Assembly (NCBI GenBank): GCA_000727475.1
Contig: KL647296.1
Coordinates: forward strand, 3,131,582 to 3,195,581
Length of the DNA stretch: 64,000 nt
From: Sarcocystis neurona
Lineage: Eukaryota > Apicomplexa > Conoidasida > Eucoccidiorida > Sarcocystidae
Direction: 5' to 3'
Below, piece after piece: positions 49,101 to 60,684 of this stretch. A program made the position numbers and the translations under genes. How positions within the stretch are numbered: the stretch's first letter is position 1; every line of letters begins with the position of its first letter. A model generated the notes under the pieces. The model worked only from the letters and a program-made list of their open reading frames with translations, did not search any database and was not told where the DNA came from.

Positions 49101-52100
49101 TATAGAGAGAGTAATAGATGAAGACCTGTGCGTAACAGCGCATGCTTTCTCTCCTTGTAAAGACGTAGCCCTACTGTATACATATATACACATCTACACA
49201 TATATATATATATATATATATATATCTATAGAGAGAGAGACACACACACATACACACATACATTTATATGCATATATATATGTATGTATAGGAGGGGGGG
49301 CGTTTATATTGAAGCACCCTACATATTTATGTATATGCGTGTATATATGGGGGGCTCTTCTCTTCGATACAGACGTGAGAAGAAACGAATGTTTTTCACG
49401 TCCGCATGCACGGAGGTGTACTTCCTCGCTTCTGTTAAACGCAGTACGGACACAGATATAGGGGCCACACAGAGAAGAGAAGATATGCATGCGTGAGAAT
49501 ATATATATTCCCAAACAATTATAATAAGTAGTCACCTCCATTCCGACTTTCACTACGTAAATCCTACCTCTCCGTTTCTTCCTCTCTCTACATATATACA
49601 CCAATATACATATATATATATGTGTGTATGTATAGGGTATACACTATATATGCGTCTATCCATACATATATATATATATCTTTGTGTATATGTGGAGAGA
49701 GATACGCATATGTATATATGTGTATAAACGTATTCATGTGTATATATGCATATATATATATATATATATGTGTGTACGTATATCTATCTATCTATATATA
49801 TATATATATATATATGTGAAGCACGTATGAATATATATGTAAATATAGCATTTCGAAAGGAGGAAGACGTGTGCCTGTATTGTGGTGTGGATTCATCTCT
49901 ACGAAGTCACGCGCCTGTTTGCCTGCGACTCCCCCTCCTCTCCACGCTGCCCTGTTCAAATAAAAGTGCTTTCACCCAAGGCTCACATATCTCCCGCCAA
50001 TGTAGCCCCCTATGCATCTATTCATATGCATATATATATATATGGACACATATACATATATATATATGTATACGCACAGACAGAGACCTTCTACCCGATT
50101 CCGTAGCCCACTATGCATTTATATGTAGATGTGTAGACACATATGTAGACATTCCTCTTGCTGCCGTAGGCCCCTATACATCTATGTATATATATGGATA
50201 GAGAGAAAGGTATACATATGTATATATGTATGTGTATAGACATTGCCCTTGATATATATGTATTTCTACGTCTACGAAGAATATCCACGTGTGTGTGTCC
50301 TTTTGTGTGATGAATATCGAGACGTGCGTCTCAGCGTGTGGCGCGATTTGGTGCATGCGGCCAGCAGCACGTGGGGCTTTCTGCTGCCTTTGCGGTTGAT
50401 ATTTTGTGAAGACGTGCCCGTGTTGTAGAGCGGGAGAAACAAATCGATCAATTATGGAAAGTGCGTATATGTGTGTGTGTGTGTGTGTGGATGTGTAGGT
50501 AGTATATGCGTATATGCTTCAATCGATATACGTAGAGTGCTACGCGGTGTTCACATATATGTATATTCGTACGCGGGACGTGCTCCCGCAGCCGCTCCTG
50601 TTGCTCCTACTCCGCCTGCCCCTGCTCCTGTTGCTGTTTCTCTTGTTGCTGCTCCTCCTGCTCCTGCTCCTCCCGCTGCTCCTGCTGGCCCTGCTCCTGC
50701 TCCTCCCGCTGCCCCTGCCCCTGCTGCCCCTGCTCCTGCTGCTCCTTCTCCTGCTGCTGCTTCCAAAAGACTGCTGCCTTGTTGCTGTTGCCCCATCCGC
50801 TTCCACGTCCCCCCCGCTGCAGCTACTGTTCATATATTATCGCTCTTCCTTCTCGAAAACTGCTTCGGCTGCTTCTTCTCCCTTTAGGCCGCTGTTGCTG
50901 CCTCTCTGCGCTACTGCTGCAGCTGGTTCTTCTATACTGCTGCAGCTGCGTGAACTTGCCGCTGCTGCGCTGCCTCCCTGATGTCCGCGGCCGCAGCTGC
51001 TCCTTTCAGGCTGCCGCTGCTGCTCGTACGCACTGCTGCTGCGCTGCTTTCTTGGTGACTGCTGCTGCAGCTGCTTCTTGTAAACGGCTGCTGCTGCGGC
51101 TCGCGCTGCTCCCGTGCTGCTGGTGGGGTGCCGCTAGAGTTCTTTCTCTCGCTGCTGCTGCTGCTTCTGTGTGCAGCCGGCATTTCGTCAGTTGCAGCAG
51201 GTGGTGGCGGAGAGCGAAGACTTCCACGTAGTGAAAGTGCAGCACGACGCATTTCTGCTGCAGCTCGTCTCGTGAGTTGCTCTTCTCTTCAGGGAGAACA
51301 TTTTCATCTTCTGCTGTTGTCCCTGCGTTGGTTCACTTCTGCGTCTCTTTAGTCTCTCTTCTTCTCTTCTTGCTTGAAGCTTCATAACCACACAAATGCC
51401 TCTCTTCTCCCCACAAGCACATCACGTGACATATATATATATATATACGTATTTAGATCACAGAGAAACTGAAAGGAAGACTTTTGTAGGGGTACACGCA
51501 GCAGATTTGCATGCGAAAGAAAAAAGAAGAAGGGAAAGAGGTGGAGACGTCTGTCTTTTTATCTGCATGCGTTCACTTGCGTAAATATAGATGTATATGT
51601 GCATGCATCTATATACATGCGGCGTCTGACTGTATATCTATATACAAATGTTTATATCTCTCTCTACGTAGATACACATACAAACATACACAAATACATA
51701 TATATATATATATATATACGTGTACATATATATTTATAGATTTATACATACAAATGTTCATATCTTTCTCTACACCTACAAATATATACAGATACATATA
51801 TATATATGTATACATACGTATATGTACACATATATATATATATATGTATGNNNNNNNNNNNNNNNNNNNNNNNNNNNNNNNNNNNNNNNNNNNNNNNNNN
51901 NNNNNNNNNNNNNNNNNNNNNNNNNNNNNNNNNNNNNNNNNNNNNNNNNNNNNNNNNNNNNNNNNNNNNNNNNNNNNNNNNNNNNNNNNNNNNNNNNNNN
52001 NNNNNNNNNNNNNNNNNNNNNNNNNNNNNNNNNNNNNNNNNNNNNNNNNNNNNNNNNNNNNNNNNNNNNNNNNNNNNNNNNNNNNNNNNNNNNNNNNNNN

Positions 52101-55100
52101 NNNNNNNNNNNNNNNNNNNNNNNNNNNNNNNNNNNNNNNNNNNNNNNNNNNNNNNNNNNNNNNNNNNNNNNNNNNNNNNNNNNNNNNNNNNNNNNNNNNN
52201 NNNNNNNNNNNNNNNNNNNNNNNNNNNNNNNNNNNNNNNNNNNNNNNNNNNNNNNNNNNNNNNNNNNNNNNNNNNNNNNNNNNNNNNNNNNNNNNNNNNN
52301 NNNNNNNNNNNNNNNNNNNNNNNNNNNNNNNNNNNNNNNNNNNNNNNNNNNNNNNNNNNNNNNNNNNNNNNNNNNNNNNNNNNNNNNNNNNNNNNNNNNN
52401 NNNNNNNNNATATGTATGTATACACACAAATGTGTGTATCTCTCTATACGTAGATACACATACAAACATACACAAATACATATATATATATACGTGTACA
52501 TATATATTTATAGATTTATACATACAAATGTTCATATCTTTCTCTACACCTACAAATATATACAGATACATATATATATATATGTATACATACGTATATG
52601 TACACATATATATATATATATGTATGTATACACACAAATGTGTGTATCTCTCTATACGTAGACACACACTATATATAAACGTATACATATATATGTATAT
52701 ATATGTATGTACATTTCTGTCGAAGTGGATCTGTCTCTTTTACGTATATTTAAAGAGAGGTATTTCTGCAGGAAGATATTAACATACAAAGAAGCACACA
52801 TACCTGTGTAAATCAACCTTCACATATATGTAGAACATACCTATCACGTACATATATATATATGTATCTGTCTCATATAGGCATATAGATAGATGGAGAG
52901 ATAAACACGTAAACGAGTAAATACCTCGACACATATTTATATACATATATACATACATGCATACATATATATATATGTGTGTGTATATTCACACCCTATG
53001 TACACCACCAAGGTAGTGCGCTTTTCGTAACATATATACACCCCTGTAGACAAGGACAGAGTACGAGCGAGGCAGAAGGAAGAATGCATGCATCTGTCTC
53101 TGTATAGGTGAATGGGCCGGCCACAAGCGGAAGCCATACGACGAACGAAGAAAATCTCCCCTATGTGAACATATACATATATGTGCAACAAAAAGATGTG
53201 GTCCCCCCCCCCTCCTGCGATTTCTGCGGGCCTCGACGACTCTTCAAGCGGCTCTCTTCCTCCCTGCATGCTTCTCCACACAAATGTTTGTCAAAGGACA
53301 CCTAAGCAATATACCCATGTATACATGGAAACATATATATATATATATATGGACACCTGTGAATTTGTATGTATTCATATATGGTAAAGACACACCGACC
53401 CTTATGCTGATCCATCCATATCAACCATCTGCAAATATACACATATACATACGTACATACATATGTGCATACATGTGTGTATGTATACATGTGGTTACTG
53501 ATAAATTTGTATGTATGTCTATATTCAGAGAAAGAGGTACAATACTGTGCAGCAGAGGGACTGCAAATAGAGAGACGTATAAGAAAAAGACGGAGAGACA
53601 CAGAAATATACCGGCCTTGCTTAATATACACGGCAACATATATACAAATATATGCAACTACATATATATATATGTATATACGTATGTATGTATATATGTA
53701 CACGCAGACAAACACATCGATATACATATATGAATACATATATATATATATGACACTATAAACACCTGCACCCACAGATATGCATGAAAAGGATCCTATA
53801 TATACATATATCATGTTTACATTTTGTATTTCCCTACACATATGTGCCAGCCATATACAGTCCTGCATATATGTATATGTATGTGTATTCTCACTTGCTT
53901 ATCCTTCTGCACATCCGTTCCTCTGTCTGTGTCTTTCTCTCTCTATAGACACATGGTAAAAATGTGTGGACATCCACAAGTAATATATACATATATTATA
54001 TATATACATACACGTATGTCTACGTGCATGCATACGCTTTTGTGTGTGTGTCCTCTTGTGGGAGCGCTGGGCTGACGCATGCACGTTTGCTGACGCTGTA
54101 TTTTTTGTCGTTTTTCGCTGCTGCTGTTCTCGGTTTCTTTGAAGTTTCCTCTCGAAGTTCCTCCTCTTCCGTCCATTTCCTGGTCTCCCTTTTCCCCCTA
54201 TTTTCTCTGTTGAATCGCCGACTCTCGCCGCTGGCACGTCGTTTTCCTCCCTGCGGCATGCGCGTTGCCCGTAGGAAGTGCTGGCTGCGACTCTCCTCTC
54301 TGATGAGGCCCCTGCTGCTCTCGCTGCATGCGGTCCGGCGGTTCGTTTCTCTTTTCCACAGTCTCGTCCATCGCTACTCCTACTCTGCTGCTGCTGCTTC
54401 TTCTTCGACGCAACCCCACACCCGCAGCAGCAACACCCGCCGCGACAGCAACAGCAGCAGCAGCAACGCGCAGGTCAGTCAGCACTGCGTCGGTCGCTCC
54501 GCTGCCACGCCGACGCACACGCAGTTCACTTCGCTCGCTCTTCTTGCTCCCTAATATAATTTCTACATATCTGCGTCCACCTACATATAGAGACACATAT
54601 GAAAAGAAGCATGTACATGCCCAGGTAACCACACATATATATGTATATGTATGACTCTCTATGTATAGGAGTACATATATCGTTATACATACTCGCAAGC
54701 ATATACGTCTACACATTTGTGTATATATCTGTATACGCATGCGTCTGTATGTATGTGTGTGTGTGTATGTGTGCTTATACGTGTGTGCAAGTAGCTGGGA
54801 ATATGTCTATATATGTGTATACATCCGTATACCTTTATATGCACACAGAGATAGAGGGAAGGGTGTCTCTAGTTCTTTATGTAGAAACGCGTAAATTTTG
54901 TCTGCCTACATATTACTATATTTCTCTATACGCATGTATATATATCTCTAAGTACATAAAAGTATATCTGTCCTATACATGTATATATGTATATAATCCG
55001 AATGAGGAAGTCATGTAGACGTCCTCACTGCATGCGAGCTTCAACACGCTGACGTCAGCTTCCAACACATATATATATATATAGGCAAATATACGTAACC

Positions 55101-58100
55101 ATATATATATGTTTGTATGGGTATAAATGTATATATTGTGAGTGCCAAATTTCTTTTTGGATTCCCCTGGCGCTTTCCTGGCGTGAGGGGTCTCTTCTTC
55201 TAAGCGCATGCAACGAGATTTTCGGCTCCTGGTCTGAGCGACGGTGTCTGTACACCCCATGCACAACCCAGCGGAGCGGCTCTCGCTGCATGCGCTCTCC
55301 TCTTCGAAGCCTCGGCCTTCCGTCTTCTCTTCTCCCTTGTCTTCCCATAAAAAAACTTCACACAATACACATGAGGACGGAATGCTAATATCAGCTATCT
55401 ATCTGTATGTCTCCCTCCGCATATATACACGTACACATTTCTATGGAAACTCCACGGAAGACGTCTGTGTACAAAATGAGGAGACCAGCTATTCTGTCTG
55501 TCTATTCGTCCCTCTATCTATCTTCACATACATATATATGTATATGGGAACTTTGTGTGTCTGTCTCTATATGCGTATGTATGGAAACTTTGTAGGAAAC
55601 GTGTGTGTACAGAATGAGGAGACCAGCAATCTTTCTATCTACCATTCTCTCTACCTATCTGTATATGTATGTGTCTCTCTTCATATGTATATATATATAT
55701 GTATGGAAACCTTGTAGAAAATGGGTGTGTACAGAATGAGAATATGAGCTACCTATCTATTCATATATATGTGTACATGCGCGTCGATGGATAGATAGAT
55801 AGAGAGAAGGGTATATCTGTTCCGTTGTGTGGACGCTGGAAATATGTACACGGCCCATATATGAATATATAGAAATATGTGTGACCGACTACAGCGTCTG
55901 TGTGTAGGGATGCCCTGCTGCAGTTCTTCTCTTGCAGCTATATACATATATATGCAATCAATATATATGTTTGTGAGGGCCCGTAGACATATGGCCCCTG
56001 CCCTGTTTCTCCTCATTGGGCGTATACATTTACATATAATATACGTACATGAGCAGCACATATAAATATACACACACAATATATGTATATATATTTATCC
56101 ATACACAAGAACTACACATGCATGCAAATACATATATATATATATACTTATATAGTATTCACCAGCTATCAATACATGCTCAGTCATACGTATATATATG
56201 TATACGTATATATGTATACATTTAGATAGGAAGAGTCTTATATCTCTTAAATGTATGGACACTCGTCCGTTCTCATACACCTTGGAGACCGCGTAACCTT
56301 CCGTACACACGTACATATACAGTTCTACGTCTCTGTGTCTATATATATATATGTGTGTGTACGAAGTTTGCAGAGTGTCTCTCTTTCTTATTCAGGCCGC
56401 AAGACTTCTCTTAGGAAAGGGCAACGACGTTCTCACGCAAGAGGAGTGGCGTCACATCTTGCAGAAGACATGCGCCACCCGGTGAGTGTCTCTTCTGCTT
56501 TTTCATCCTTCTCTTCTTTTCCTCGTGCTGCTGCTGCTGCGACATACCTGCTGCTGCTGCAACACACCTGCTGCTACTGCGACACACCTGCTGCTGCTGC
56601 AACACACCTGCTGCTACTGCGGCACACCTGCTGCTGCTGCGACATACCTGCTGCTGCTGCAACACACCTGCTGCTACTGCGACACACGTGCTGCTGCTGC
56701 GACACACCCGCTGCTGCTGCGACACACCTGCTGCTGCTGCGACACAGCTCCTGCTGCTTCTTCGTCTCGTCTACGCCAGGCCGCCCTTGCAGCGCATGCA
56801 GCACGTGTCTACGAGTCTTCTTCGCTTCTCCTTCACTTCCTCTTCCGTTCCTTTCCGCCCTGCCGTCACGACGCCTCTGCCGGTGGCAGACTGTCCCCCG
56901 GCGCCTCGTCTCCTTGCAGCAGACAGTGGCGCGCTGCTTGCTGCATGGCGAACAGTGTGAGGCAGACCACAGAAACATGGGCAACAGCAGTGGCTGGACC
57001 ACACGCGTCGAGAACGAGAGACGCATGCGTCCGTAAAATTCTTCTCTGTTGCAAAAAAAAGGAACACGAACACACACACACACACACAGGTCACTAAGAA
57101 AGTGTGTTCAACTGTAGATATATAGAAAGAGCTATACAGATATATATATATATATAAATATGTGTTTATATACACAGAGAAACAGGCATCTTTGTATACA
57201 TCAAAAATTTGTATGTGTACACGTAGGTAGGCCTACAGACATCACGAAGGAATGGACACAGAGATCCACAGAGATACATACATATATCTGTGTCTATATA
57301 TATATGTATATATATATGTGTATATATATGTATATATATGTATATATATATATAAATGTATATATATATGTATGTATATATATATATATATATGTGTGTA
57401 CTTCTCCGGGTAGACGTGGGCGTGCACGCGTCCTTGTGTACACTGCGTATACAAGTCGAGCTGCGCAGGTAAATTTGGGTGGGGCGACGTACTATTCAAA
57501 TGTTAGGTCTCCTATTTATCTGCCCAACACCTCTAGGTATATAACTACATACATGCCCATATATATATATAAAGGTGAATTACGCGTATATGACAACTGA
57601 TATATATATATACATATGTTCTTGTAGAAAATGTTATCCATACGTGTATAACTATACATGTATATATATATATGGACAAATTTGCACAGTACATGTATAA
57701 CTATACATATATATATATGTGGATGTATAAAATGTAAACCATAGATGTGCAACTACATACGTATATATATGTGTATACGTATATATGTGTGTAGAAAGTG
57801 AACCATGCGTATATACCTGTATATATAATATGTCTATGTATAAAATGTGAAGCATATATGGGAAACTATTCATATATATATCTCTGTATACAAAGTGAAC
57901 CATGCACACATGGCTAAACACATATGTATAAATGTGAAGCCATGCGTATCGCCTTGTATGTTGAAGGAATTGCGCTTCCAGGTGGGTACTCTGTGATCCG
58001 CATGCAAGGGCACAAGCGAGGGTTCGCAGCGCGGTGAAGAGCTGCAGCAGCAGCGTCGTCGCCTGCGAAGAAGTCTTCTCTCTTGATGTAATAAAACTCC

Positions 58101-58295
58101 GGTGCGTGCGCCGCATGCGGCACTCGCTCTCTCTGCAAGTTACATGCGCGAAGTTTTTTTCTCTGCGGCTGCGTGTGGGCGTCTTCTGCTGCTCGACAGA
58201 AGAACATTCCTGGCGCACGTTTCCACGTTTCACGCGGAGCTCGTGGCCCTGCGTCAGAACCCGCTGCATGCGCAGCTCGACCTCCTCCTCGTCGA
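42048..58295 (+). CDS. Gamma-tubulin complex component, GCP2-like (C-terminal half resolved)
   Basis: Spc97/Spc98 family subunit of the gamma-tubulin complex. Resolved exons: 42048-42348, 44256-44318, 47229-47403, 51177-51271, 54275-54473, 56396-56481, 58200-58295; all junction phases agree. Landmarks against human GCP2: [20 protein letters not shown] (WPLSLIINRKALTRYQMLF); [10 protein letters not shown] (HVERQLCSVW); [19 protein letters not shown] joined to PAFRQL (RMLNFVQNIQYYMMFEVMEPTWHIL); [19 protein letters not shown] (NIDDVLGHHTGFLDTCL); and [14 protein letters not shown] aligned to GCP2 without the gap GCP3 would need. The N-terminal half probably lies at 36.5-42 kb. The final exon is unclear; 58521-58662 fits in phase but lacks the family's RLDYN-type ending. 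GCP3 is the alternative assignment. Confidence 0.75.
42360..44200. repeat. TA/TG satellite DNA in the GCP2-like intron
   Basis: 42380-42700 holds GTGTGGCATGYRTTATATCC-type units; 43140-43800 holds TATATA with GACGTATCTCTCTCTATATG plus GATACACWYAGGTATAAA units of about 75 bp. 42710-43130 is less repetitive but has no exon I can support. Confidence 0.6.
44256..44318 (+). CDS. GCP2-like exon [10 protein letters not shown]
   Basis: The acceptor TGTGCAG ends at 44255; its first base completes the Lys codon begun at 42347. It reads [20 protein letters not shown]; the donor CAGCG|GTCAGT leaves phase 2. Confidence 0.75.
44340..45960. repeat. CTT/CTG pyrimidine-rich tract
   Basis: TCTTCT and CTCCTT words from 44340, grading into CTGCTCCTGCTG from 44870 to 45940. 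All + frames are open (Leu/Ser/Phe). CCCCAGCGGT words recur at 44311, 44535 and 45422. Confidence 0.8.
46070..46500. repeat. TA/TG microsatellite
   Basis: CTCTCTCTC then TATATA with GTATATGTATAAATG words. Followed at 46600-47000 by CTG-rich DNA. Confidence 0.75.
47229..47403 (+). CDS. GCP2-like exon ending HYHLCCVID
   Basis: The 3' end GAC|GTGCGT is firm. The 5' end at CGCTGCAG is the nearest acceptor whose phase fits 44318. It reads a Lys/Glu-rich stretch, then [20 protein letters not shown], the helix that matches RQRMLNFVQNIQYYMMFEV. Confidence 0.72.
47690..48225. repeat. 18-bp minisatellite GATATATATACATATATA
   Basis: About 25 units, mostly 18 bp with 16- and 14-bp variants, nearly pure A+T with one G/C per unit. 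Lies in the GCP2-like intron. Confidence 0.92.
48850..50260. repeat. TA microsatellite DNA
   Basis: Runs of TATATA with GAGAGAGA. 48260-48850 and 49370-49560 are less repetitive. 50230-50428 has an open + frame ending [11 protein letters not shown] with no splice support. Confidence 0.65.
50575..50770. repeat. CTCCTG hexamer-rich tract
   Basis: About 200 bp of TGCTCCTGCTCCTCC units, giving Pro/Ala- or Leu-rich frames. Confidence 0.85.
51177..51271 (+). CDS. GCP2-like exon PAFRQL...HDAFLLQLV
   Basis: The acceptor TGTGTGCAG ends at 51176 and the donor GTCTC|GTGAGT leaves phase 2. [19 protein letters not shown] carries the family's D(F/I)xxVxxxHxxFL signature. Confidence 0.85.
51650..52700. 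repeat. About 190-bp direct repeat on both sides of an assembly gap
   Basis: 51660-51850 and 52441-52630 are nearly identical: same order of GATACACATACAAACATACA, ATTTATAGATTTATACATAC, TCTTTCTCTACACCTACAAA and TA runs. The 559-N gap (51851-52409) probably hides more units. Confidence 0.9.
54275..54473 (+). CDS. GCP2-like exon [10 protein letters not shown]
   Basis: The acceptor GCCCGTAG ends at 54274 and the donor CAG|GTCAGT. Reads [20 protein letters not shown] then [14 protein letters not shown] (family KDCMLTNPELLKVFSKLMSVCVMF), followed by a Ser/Ala/Gln run. Confidence 0.82.
55440..55770. repeat. About 125-bp satellite, core GTACAGAATGAGGAGACCAG
   Basis: Three copies of GTGTGTACARAATGAGGAGACCAGC (about 55467, 55604, 55727), each followed by CTATCTATCTRTCTTC and TATATATGTATGGAAAC. 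Lies in the GCP2-like intron. Confidence 0.85.
56396..56481 (+). CDS. GCP2-like exon, 86 bp
   Basis: The acceptor TTATTCAG ends at 56395 and the donor ACCCG|GTGAGT leaves phase 2. It reads [20 protein letters not shown]. Weak similarity on its own; accepted because both junction phases fit the exons at 54275 and 58200. Confidence 0.6.
56526..56756. repeat. 20-bp minisatellite CCTGCTGCTGCTGCGACACA
   Basis: Eleven to twelve tandem 20-bp units with variants TACTGC and CAACACA, starting 45 bp after the exon donor at 56481. Confidence 0.93.
57540..57930. repeat. About 60-bp satellite, core AAAATGTGAACCATACGTGT
   Basis: About five copies (57628, 57727, 57795, 57842, 57889) of a core like AAARTGWRAACCATRCGTGT followed by ATAACTATACATATATATA. 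Confidence 0.75.
58200..58295 (+). CDS. GCP2-like exon near the C-terminus
   Basis: The acceptor GCTCGACAG ends at 58199 and the donor [31 protein letters not shown] then [10 protein letters not shown] matches the family's FxxxFSAHLxDLLxxL...SVISRLDFN helix pair. Followed by a possible last exon 58521-58662. Confidence 0.75.
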
Positions 58296-58599
58296 GTAAG
58301 TTCAGTCTTCAGCTGCCCCTTTCTTCTTCTTCCTGCAGCCCGGCCAGGCTTTCGTTTGTCCCCTGCTGCGCGTCTCCGGCCCCGCACAGCTTTCAACATA
58401 AATACGGCACGCGTCTCTTTTAGTTGCTGCGGGGATGTCTCAGAAAAGGACGGGGGGAGGGGGCCATGTTCCGGCGCGTAAAATGGCCTCCTTCTCCACC
58501 TGTTCCTGCTGTATACGCAGAGCTCGACGGCGCAGTGCCCTCGCAGATCTACAGCTGCCCCACGGTGTCTTCACTATGTACTGCGACACGCCAAAAATG

Positions 58600-58786
58600 T
58601 TGATATATATATGTGTGGATGTGTGTATGTGTCTGCGTATATATGTGTGTCTGTGTAAGTAGACACATACGTCTATATATATAGGCGTCGTTCTATTGGA
58701 GAACACACAATACTCCAAGCTGCGTGAGTCTGTGACTCTATCTGTGACTACACATATATATATATATATGGCTGTGCGTGCGTCTA

Positions 58787-58823
<37 letters not shown>

Positions 58824-60680
58824 GTAGTGAAGAACACACAAGACTGCACGTTTCTCTATGAAGGTCTACATATGTGGCTCTGCCTGTGACTACACATATA
58901 AATATATATGTGTGTGTGTGCGTCTACGTATGTATATGTATATGTGTGTATATACGGTATAGTCGGAGACTAACCAGGTGACTTCACGTACGAACACAAG
59001 TACACGTGTATTCCTGTGCAGAGGTGAGATCCGCTTTCCGTGGGGGGATGGGTACTTCGTTTTCTTCGTGGAGCCGGTCCGTCTGCCAGTTCAAGCGACC
59101 CGCACACGAAGGCCTCCAGAAACGTGCGCAGCTAAGCTACGCAAAGATAAAAGGAGACGAGACAGCGAGACGGCGCATGTGTGTGTATGAGAGAGGGGGA
59201 GACACGGAGGGAGACGCCCCACCTTCGAGTGCCCGGACCAGACTTTTCGCAGATTTGAAGAGGACAAGACACACACGTCGCGGAAACGAGACGGGCGCGG
59301 AAAACTCGCATGCATTCGTTATTAATGGAGAAGACTTTTCCACGGGTCCCCCACACACATATACACACACAGAGAGACACACATACGTCTATTCAAGTGG
59401 GCGAGTATGTGATTGTACACATGTATATATATGTACCTACATACAAAGACGTCTCTGTGTAAACCCGTCCATGTGAGTAGTAGTAGTAGTAGTACGAATT
59501 TGCATATATTTGTCTTCGCGATTTATACGCGTGGCCTCCGTGGTGGTGCTCTGAAGCGACTGCAACGTGCTGCGCAGCTCTCTCTGTGTACGTGCTGCTG
59601 CTGCCGTGAAGGGAGACGTTTGCCCGCTTTTATTTTATGACGTTGGCTGCCTCTGCGGAAAAAATCTGCCCGGGAAACTCTGCAGAAGAAGAGGCCCTTC
59701 TCCCGCCCTCTCGCGGCCCACGGCTGTCCCTGCTGTCGCTGCTGCGAGGCCCGCACACGCGTCAGCAGCGCAAAGGCCCACGTCATACCCCACACGCCAG
59801 CAAAGGCCAGTATTTGATTAAAAAAGAAAAAGAAAAGAGGGATGGGGGAACCAAAAGCGAGAGGCAGTCTCAGAGAGCTGCCGCAGTGGGAAGCGGCGAG
59901 GGGAGACACCTTCTGGTCGAACTGCCGTGTGTGTGTAGCCGTCACGTGCGTGCTGCGCTGGATCTGCTGCAGGGATGTGCTGCCTCCCCACCACTCGTAT
60001 GTTTCCACACAGCAGCAGCCTAGCATTGACATATATATATACAGAGAGAAAGACGTATACAGACAGTGACATCCACAACAAGCCGGGCGCGTGGTTATGT
60101 ATTCAAAAGAGAGATGGAGAGCCAGCGCATATTTGCAACCCGAGCGACATGTAGGGAGAGAGACAGTGGCAGAATACTTGCAACCTCATCGCCACATATA
60201 TATGTGTGTGTATAGAGAGATAGAGCGTCAAAGGATACTTGCAACCCGGGCGCTATATGTCCATGTATGTAGAGAGGGACAGGTGCTCAAGAGAAGCAGA
60301 AGGAGACAGAGAGACAGAGGCAGACCTGTTTTATGAACAAGCCGGGCGCGTTCATGGGTGTACATTATATATGTGCGTATATTATATATATGTGTGTGTA
60401 GAGAGAGAGAGAGAGGGAGAAAGGGAAAGAAAGGGACGTAATATTGTCACAAGGGGAGCGCGTGGGTAGAGAGGAAATTCGAGTAGATCTGCAGGTTCGT
60501 TCATCGTCCTTCTTTTAGTAAGCCGGGTCCCTACGAACATGTGTGGAGAGACGGGACGGGGTGGCGAGAGGCACACGCGCAGCCCCGAGACGTGTTTGTT
60601 TTCGGGTGTATGTACACCGCAGAGGTGCACTTCCCGCATGCAGTAGTGTACGTCCGCGACTCTTCTTCTGCCTTTTCTAT
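58600..60680. other. Spacer with TA runs, one satellite and stray exon-like pieces
   Basis: TA at 58750-58820. 59023-59098 has an open piece IRFPWGDGYFVFFVEPVRLP with a TGTGCAG before it. 59590-59990 has a non-repetitive open + frame (MTLAASAEKICPGNSAEEEA...). 60070-60540 is a satellite with ATACTTGCAACCCGGGCGC and AACAAGCCGGGCGCG cores. Any of the first two could be 5' exons of the Gln-rich gene. Confidence 0.45.
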
Positions 60681-60684
60681 TCAG

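Noticed and set aside
50243..50428. + frame ending [11 protein letters not shown]
   Set aside because: Non-repetitive, but inside the GCP2-like intron, with no phase-compatible splice sites or family match.
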